Positions 1 to 4,894 of a stretch of DNA of 7,294 nucleotides are shown here, in pieces. The stretch covers positions 1 through 7,294 of the forward strand of contig WUAJ01000118.1 in the NCBI GenBank assembly GCA_009827215.1. The letters run 5' to 3'. Each line of letters starts with the position of its first letter. The first letter of the stretch is position 1. The DNA is from Phycisphaeraceae bacterium (GTDB lineage Bacteria > Planctomycetota > Phycisphaerae > Phycisphaerales > UBA1924). Both the position numbers and the translations under genes were made by a program. The notes below the pieces were generated by a model. The model saw only the letters and a list, made by a program, of their open reading frames with translations, did not search any database and had not been told where the DNA came from.

Positions 1-6
1 GTTTGT

Positions 7-1722
7 TTACGGGCAGCCTGCGCCGTATGCGTCGAGGAACGCGGAGACATCGAGGAAGTTGAAGTTGCTGTCCCCAGTCAAATCTGCCGCAGGATCTTGA
101 TCGCCGTACAGAGTCAGGAATGCTGAGACATCGAGGAAGTTCAGCAAACCATCACCTGTGTAATCAGCGATACACGACGATCCGACCTCGCCAACGAGAT
201 TCACAATCAGTTCATCACCGCTCGCGGCAGCTCCGAACAGCGACTCGTCATTGACAGCACGGAAGGTATAAGTCGCTGCAAACTGACCCTCCACCGCATC
301 GGAAAGGATCGCGTTGATTTGTGCACTCGATTGAGCGGGCAAAGACTGGATACTCGAAAAATCTGTCGTCAGCGCTGAAGTATCTCCCGACGACGAGATC
401 AGTTGGACATCCATCGGAGCACCAACTGGAGCGGCCCCGATGTTGAAGAACTCGATCGTCTGCATCTCTACACCTGCGCCAAGATCAATCGTCCCAAGAT
501 CCACGGTGATCTCGTGCGTATCCACACCAGCAGCAAGCGAACCATCAATCGGCTCGTAGACATTCACCTCGACAGTGACCACATCGTCACCATCGTTGGC
601 ACCATTGCCTACACCGCCTTGGGTCGTGACATCGAGATTATCGATCACGACAAACTCAGTGCTTAGGCCAGCAGCATCAGTTGCCCCAGCCGGAAGCATG
701 ATCGAGAACACGCTCGAATCGCTCGGCGTGTTCATCGGGAACGCGTTCGCATTGGTCCAGACCGAGGTCTCAATCCCTGCGGTTGGGACGACGGTGTAGT
801 AAGTCCCATCGCTTCCATCCTTGTGAATAGTTACAGGGACGGCTGAGAGCGAATCACCCACGAGTGCATTGAAGGAAACAGTCAGTGAAGAACTACCGTC
901 CGCATTGGGGGTATCCCCAACCCAGAGGGTTGAATCATTCATCTGATCTACATAGATCGACCAGACATACTCCGGATGGTCGATAAACGCGTTGCGGTTG
1001 TTGGTGTAGTAGAACGGATTGAGCGTGGAGTCAGAGATCGCATGATTCCGGCGGCGCTCAAACTCATCCGGCGCATCGTTGTAGTGCCAGACCAGCAATG
1101 AACTCAGGTCTCCCATTTGATTCCCGCTTGGATTCCCGTTGACTAACGAGAGTCCGAGTGATGACCAACGAGTATCTGAGTAGAACAGACTGCGAGCGAT
1201 ATCGCCCTTATCCACATCTCCTGTGAAGTAGTAGGTCCCCAAGCTTCGATGACTCCCCGTCGTCGATCCAAGACCGAACGGCTTGTTGCCGCGAGAAGAG
1301 TTAATCGATGGATTGCAAGGACGCAGAGCGTGAGCGTCACCCAGGTTTCCTCTGGATGAGTTAGATGCACTCCCAGGTTGTCGCGATTGCGGCCAAACGT
1401 GCTCGCGATTCCAAGTCGAACCTGAGTCCCAAAGGCCGGACACAGAGTTACCGTTGTATACGAGCAAGATGTTCGAAGTGTTTTTTGGATCCTGATCCAC
1501 ATAGCGGGACATCACACGGAAGTCGCCGTAGCTGCGTTGGATGTGTCCCGCTGACATCGCAGCGGTGAGTTGTGACTTCAGTGTCGAACCTGTGCCCGTT
1601 GCTCCAGCGTAATAGCTCGCAGGCGGATCATACTGATCGCTCGAAAGCGCGGAACCCGCAATCAATGTGAGTGCGAGAAGTGAGCTGTGTGTGGTCAAAC
1701 GACGCATCGCGTTGCTGTTCAT
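7..1722 (-). CDS. Secreted endonuclease I family nuclease with C-terminal GC-type dockerin
   Basis: A 571-residue exported nuclease, complete, with its TAA stop at 9-7. Residues 1-28 read as a signal peptide: Arg7-Arg8, a hydrophobic run LLALTLIAG, and likely cleavage after Ala25 or near Ser28. The catalytic domain (about 30-265) matches the endonuclease I family (EndA/NucM/Bsn): WNREHVWPQS at 104-113, where His108 should be the general base and Glu107 a metal ligand; DAHALRP at 129-135; INSSRGN at 140-146, where Asn141 should be the second metal ligand; and FERRRN...NRNAFIDHPEYV up to 253. Such enzymes cut DNA, often also RNA, with little sequence preference. Residues 270-513 are beta-rich, Ser/Thr/Asp-rich and unassigned. 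Residues 517-571 form two dockerin-like calcium loops between Cys517 and Cys570. The start at Met1 is supported by GGAGA nine bases upstream; Met6 is the alternative. The family call is confident; cellular location and role are inferred. Confidence 0.93.
   Translation of the reverse strand: MNSNAMRRLTTHSSLLALTLIAGSALSSDQYDPPASYYAGATGTGSTLKSQLTAAMSAGHIQRSYGDFRVMSRYVDQDPKNTSNILLVYNGNSVSGLWDSGSTWNREHVWPQSRQPGSASNSSRGNLGDAHALRPCNPSINSSRGNKPFGLGSTTGSHRSLGTYYFTGDVDKGDIARSLFYSDTRWSSLGLSLVNGNPSGNQMGDLSSLLVWHYNDAPDEFERRRNHAISDSTLNPFYYTNNRNAFIDHPEYVWSIYVDQMNDSTLWVGDTPNADGSSSLTVSFNALVGDSLSAVPVTIHKDGSDGTYYTVVPTAGIETSVWTNANAFPMNTPSDSSVFSIMLPAGATDAAGLSTEFVVIDNLDVTTQGGVGNGANDGDDVVTVEVNVYEPIDGSLAAGVDTHEITVDLGTIDLGAGVEMQTIEFFNIGAAPVGAPMDVQLISSSGDTSALTTDFSSIQSLPAQSSAQINAILSDAVEGQFAATYTFRAVNDESLFGAAASGDELIVNLVGEVGSSCIADYTGDGLLNFLDVSAFLTLYGDQDPAADLTGDSNFNFLDVSAFLDAYGAGCP
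44..141 (-). repeat. Tandem dockerin calcium-loop repeat inside the nuclease gene
   Basis: The same 17 bases, gagacatcgaggaagtt, occur at 44-60 and 125-141, 81 bases (27 codons) apart, and encode NFLDVS both times. They belong to two EF-hand-like loops: Asp520-x-Thr-x-Asp524-x3-Asn528-x2-Asp531, and Asp547-x-Thr-x-Asp551-x-Asn553-x-Asn555-x2-Asp558. This spacing of acidic and amide side chains is that of dockerin type I repeats. The near-identical DNA suggests duplication or strong constraint on the two halves. Confidence 0.8.
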
Positions 1723-1731
1723 TCGAATCAG

Positions 1732-1736
1732 TCTCC
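1732..1736 (-). promoter_or_regulatory. Ribosome binding site of the secreted nuclease
   Basis: On the minus strand GGAGA lies nine bases before the ATG at 1722-1720, a good Shine-Dalgarno match and spacing. It supports Met1 rather than Met6 as the start. Confidence 0.6.
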
Positions 1737-1838
1737 ATGGATCAGAACTTCAACAGCCTGATCTGCTTTCAAGTACAGTGTGTTCCGTGCTGTATCGCTC
1801 GAATAGAGCAGCATGAAGTGCCGCAGGGAAGTGTTCAA

Positions 1839-1844
1839 ATTATA
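1839..1844 (-). promoter_or_regulatory. Perfect TATAAT -10 box for the secreted nuclease
   Basis: The minus strand reads GCGTATAATTTG here, an exact sigma-70 -10 hexamer. The -35 region at normal spacing (GGCACT or neighbours, about 1861-1868) is poor, and the TTGATT at 1876-1871 is too far upstream (26 bases). If used, transcription would begin near 1832 and leave a leader of about 110 bases. No other TATAAT occurs in this gap. The weak -35 suggests dependence on an activator or low basal output. Confidence 0.45.
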
Positions 1845-1951
1845 CGCAATTCATAGGAATTAGTGCCCCAAATCAACCTGAAATCCAGAGTTTTTCCAGT
1901 TATCGGCGTAAGGCTCTCTTGATCGAATCATGAGGAAAACACCCCCTGAGA

Positions 1952-1976
1952 TCAATCCATAAGCCTCTGTGATTGA
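1952..1976. repeat. Short inverted repeat upstream of addB
   Basis: TCAATC (1952-1957) and GATTGA (1971-1976) are exact complements separated by 13 bases. The right arm covers the possible TTG start and lies just before the -10-like TACAAT, so it could be an operator or a weak hairpin. Six-base arms can arise by chance, so this is only a candidate. Confidence 0.2.
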
Positions 1977-1989
1977 AGCAAGACTTTCC

Positions 1990-1995
1990 TACAAT
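1990..1995 (+). promoter_or_regulatory. Candidate -10 box (TACAAT) for the addBA operon
   Basis: TACAAT matches the sigma-70 -10 consensus at five of six positions and ends seven bases before the ATG at 2003. Transcription would then begin at or next to the ATG, giving a leaderless mRNA, which fits the lack of any Shine-Dalgarno sequence before this gene. No good -35 is visible (CTGTGA at 1967-1972 is the best at 17-base spacing). Confidence 0.35.
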
Positions 1996-2002
1996 CAAAG
2001 CC

Positions 2003-4894
2003 ATGGATGATGCGTTGAATCGACACTTTCTGGATTGGAAACAGCCCGCAATCGAAAGTGCGATCCAATGGTGCGTGGACCGCTACCTCAACCCACACGG
2101 CGAACTTGATCTCGGGAACCTGACCATCATCACACCCGGCCGGCGCGCCTCGCGTTTGTTCCTCAGCCACCTCGTTGACCATTGCCAATCGAATAGAATC
2201 GCTCTGATCCCTCCATCGCTCTGCACCCCCAGCAACATCGCTCGTGAAATCCTCCGATATCAATACCCTCAAGCGAGCGAGATGAGCAAGAAACTCGCTT
2301 GGGTCAAGGCACTCCAAGATACCGATCCCCATAACCTCAGCGTAATCATGCCGAATCCCCCTGAACCAAGCCGCTGGGATCAATGGATGGGACTCGCGAG
2401 CTGGCTCCAGTCCACGACATCCCAGCTCAGCGACGCTGGACTTCGAATGAATCAAGTCCGCGATAGAGCAGAGTCATTGCTGTTGGATTCTGAGCTACAA
2501 CGCTGGGACATCTTGGGATTGATTCAGAACCGATACGAGCAGCTTCTCCTTGATCATGCAACTGTCGATGATCATCTCGAATCGCTCAAATGTATCCGGC
2601 GGTCCAACTTTCAGGATCAAGCTCAGCATGACTTCGTGTTCCTGGGTGTACCAGAACTCGGATATATCCCGAGATCGTGCATCACTCAGAGTCCTCACCA
2701 GTTCACCGCACTCGTCTTTGCACCAGAGTCCATGTCGGTTCGGTTCGACGAGTTTGGCTGTGTGAAAACCAGTGAGTGGATTGACTTCGATCTGGACATT
2801 GAAGAAAGCCGAATCCAGTTTTCAATGGATCCAATATCTATGTGCGAGGAGGGACTCGCTCAGCTTGCAAAGCGTTCTAATCCGCTCGACACCACTTCGT
2901 GCGTCATCGGACTCGCCGACGAGACCATCCTCGGAACACTCCGAAGAACCACAGCAATGATCAGTCCATCGCCTGGAATCACGATTCATGATCCTGCAGG
3001 CAAGCTCGTCCGCGATACCAGCGTCGGCCGGCTGATTGAACTCATCTACAACTTCCTCGGGGAACAAACTTACACTACCCTCTCCGCGTTGATCAGACAC
3101 CCTCACTTCGAGCAGGCATTGACCGCTCGATACACCGAAGAATATCCAGACAAGCGCCCACCCAACGCGAACTGGTTGCACGCTGTTGACGAGCTCATTC
3201 ATGATCATGCCTTGGTCAGCTCCAAGCAACTCCCCCAGGGCGTGCGGGAATCGACCGAAACTCAAGCCCGATTTGTGCTCAATGCAACCTTGGTCATACT
3301 TGATCAACTCACTCAACTTCCGATTAGCGAGACAACACTTGATGAGTGGTCAGCTCGTCTCATCCTGACCCTCAAACGCATTTATAACAGCGTAGAAATC
3401 GACGAATCATCACTGAATCATCGAATTCACATCAATCAAATCCAAGCGGTTCAATCAATCCACGAAGATCTGTTGATCGCCAAATCGCATGGACATGATC
3501 TCCCGAAACTCTCCGCGACCAGTGCACTCTCGATCATCTTGTCCCGCCTCGGAGAAATCCATATCCCTGACCTACCCTCTGCGAACTCCATCGAGAGCGT
3601 TGGCTGGCTTGAGCTCGCACTTGATCCCTCACCGATTGCCGTTGTCCTTGGAATGAATGACTCAGCCATTCCGGGATCGGTCACGCACGATCCGCTCCTC
3701 CCCGGCACTCTCCGAGCACAACTGAGCATGAGGACCAACACGGATCGACTCGCTCGCGACTCGTATCTCATGACTGCGATCAGCAAATCACGCGATGCTG
3801 TGTTCATGACCGCACGCACTTCAACATCCAACGAACCAACTACCCCAAGCCGATTGCTTTTCCAAAGCGAGGGTAAGCGTCTCGCGTCCCGCATGCGACG
3901 CTTTGTTGATCACGAAGCTGACAAATCAACGCAGTACAAACTATCGCAACCAATCAAACCAAGCTCGATTGATCAATCACTGCGACAACTCACAATAGGG
4001 AAAGATTACCAACCTCCTGAGTCCATGAGCGTGACGGAGTTTGACGCGTACCTGCGATCTCCAGCATCGTGGTATATCGATCGAGCATTACGATTGCGTG
4101 AGATTCAAACAGATGCACGCGAACTCAACGCGCTGCAGATCGGGAATCTTGCCCATGCTGTGCTCGATTCGTTTGGTAAAGACGAGACGATGCGTGTGCT
4201 TGACGATCCATTCAAAATCAACAGCGCTCTCCAGCACTTGCTCAACGATCGCTTCATCCATACTCATGGCTCAACTCATCCTGGCGCAATCAAGGTCCAG
4301 TTCGAGCTGCTCAGTTATCGACTCCAGCTCTTTGCAGAGCATCAATCAATGCGAACCAAAATGGGATGGGTGATCACGCACACCGAATGGACCCCACCCG
4401 AGTCCGCAAAGACACAACTCGATACCGACGATCAACCAATGCTTCTGCGCGGAAAGGTCGATCGCATCGATATCCATCCAGATGGGAAGATCGCGGTCAT
4501 CGACTACAAGACGGGACGCGTCACCGACCCCATCAAAGCTCATTTCAGCGGAGATAAATGGATCAAGCTCCAGCTGCCGCTCTACCGACACCTCGTTGCC
4601 GAGCTGATCGACGGGCGAGAACTTGAACTCGGATACGCCGGTCTTCCATCATCCGAAAGCGATGATGTGTGGAAAACCGCTCAATGGGATCAAGAGCAAC
4701 TTGATGACGCTGACCGCACAGCCGTCCGGATAGTGAATGAGATCCGAGCTCTCAAGCCCGGCGATCCACTCCCAGAAGGCGACTTTCCACCCAATGCTGG
4801 GATTGCTGGATTCATCACAGGCCATCGCTTTGAGTCAGGTGGATTCGAGCTCATCGAAAGCGAAGACAGCACTCAGGACAGGGGGGACCAATGA
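2003..4894 (+). CDS. addB: AddB-type double-strand break repair protein (inactive helicase plus PD-(D/E)XK nuclease)
   Basis: A 963-residue partner subunit of an AddAB helicase-nuclease, which unwinds and trims broken DNA ends for RecA-dependent repair. Residues 43-50 (ITPGRRAS) sit where an ATPase would have its Walker A motif but lack GKT, as in alphaproteobacterial AddB proteins. LGMNDSAIPG (549-558) matches the LGLNEG-type AddB motif, and 587-619 looks like a decayed helicase motif VI ending in TPSRLL. The C-terminal nuclease spans about 675-870: His718 in GNLAH, Asp820 in GKVDRID, Asp834 and Lys836 in DYKTG, Gln857 and Tyr861 in QLPLY. All core residues are present, so the nuclease should be active. 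No cysteine follows residue 300, so the iron-sulfur staple of Bacillus AddB is absent. The ATG at 2003 is preferred over the in-frame TTG at 1973 (ten residues longer, directly after a TGA), because the conserved part begins soon after the ATG with HFLDW. It overlaps addA by four bases. Confidence 0.87.
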   Translation: MDDALNRHFLDWKQPAIESAIQWCVDRYLNPHGELDLGNLTIITPGRRASRLFLSHLVDHCQSNRIALIPPSLCTPSNIAREILRYQYPQASEMSKKLAWVKALQDTDPHNLSVIMPNPPEPSRWDQWMGLASWLQSTTSQLSDAGLRMNQVRDRAESLLLDSELQRWDILGLIQNRYEQLLLDHATVDDHLESLKCIRRSNFQDQAQHDFVFLGVPELGYIPRSCITQSPHQFTALVFAPESMSVRFDEFGCVKTSEWIDFDLDIEESRIQFSMDPISMCEEGLAQLAKRSNPLDTTSCVIGLADETILGTLRRTTAMISPSPGITIHDPAGKLVRDTSVGRLIELIYNFLGEQTYTTLSALIRHPHFEQALTARYTEEYPDKRPPNANWLHAVDELIHDHALVSSKQLPQGVRESTETQARFVLNATLVILDQLTQLPISETTLDEWSARLILTLKRIYNSVEIDESSLNHRIHINQIQAVQSIHEDLLIAKSHGHDLPKLSATSALSIILSRLGEIHIPDLPSANSIESVGWLELALDPSPIAVVLGMNDSAIPGSVTHDPLLPGTLRAQLSMRTNTDRLARDSYLMTAISKSRDAVFMTARTSTSNEPTTPSRLLFQSEGKRLASRMRRFVDHEADKSTQYKLSQPIKPSSIDQSLRQLTIGKDYQPPESMSVTEFDAYLRSPASWYIDRALRLREIQTDARELNALQIGNLAHAVLDSFGKDETMRVLDDPFKINSALQHLLNDRFIHTHGSTHPGAIKVQFELLSYRLQLFAEHQSMRTKMGWVITHTEWTPPESAKTQLDTDDQPMLLRGKVDRIDIHPDGKIAVIDYKTGRVTDPIKAHFSGDKWIKLQLPLYRHLVAELIDGRELELGYAGLPSSESDDVWKTAQWDQEQLDDADRTAVRIVNEIRALKPGDPLPEGDFPPNAGIAGFITGHRFESGGFELIESEDSTQDRGDQ
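4880..4886 (+). promoter_or_regulatory. Ribosome binding site for addA inside the end of addB
   Basis: AGGGGGG ends four bases before the addA ATG at 4891, within the last codons of addB. It is purine-rich and can pair with the 16S tail, partly through G-U pairs, giving addA its own initiation signal besides coupling through the ATGA overlap. Confidence 0.45.

Noticed and set aside
1973..2002. TTG start adding ten residues to AddB
   Set aside because: The TTG directly follows an in-frame TGA and has no ribosome site; the conserved part begins just after the ATG at 2003. It remains possible.
1723..2002. A small gene or structured RNA in the divergent gap
   Set aside because: No open frame there has a ribosome site and a plausible length, and only weak short hairpins are visible.
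1952..2455. 167-codon open frame on the minus strand
   Set aside because: It lies antisense to the start of addB, whose protein has recognisable family motifs; the antisense product shows no domain or ribosome site.
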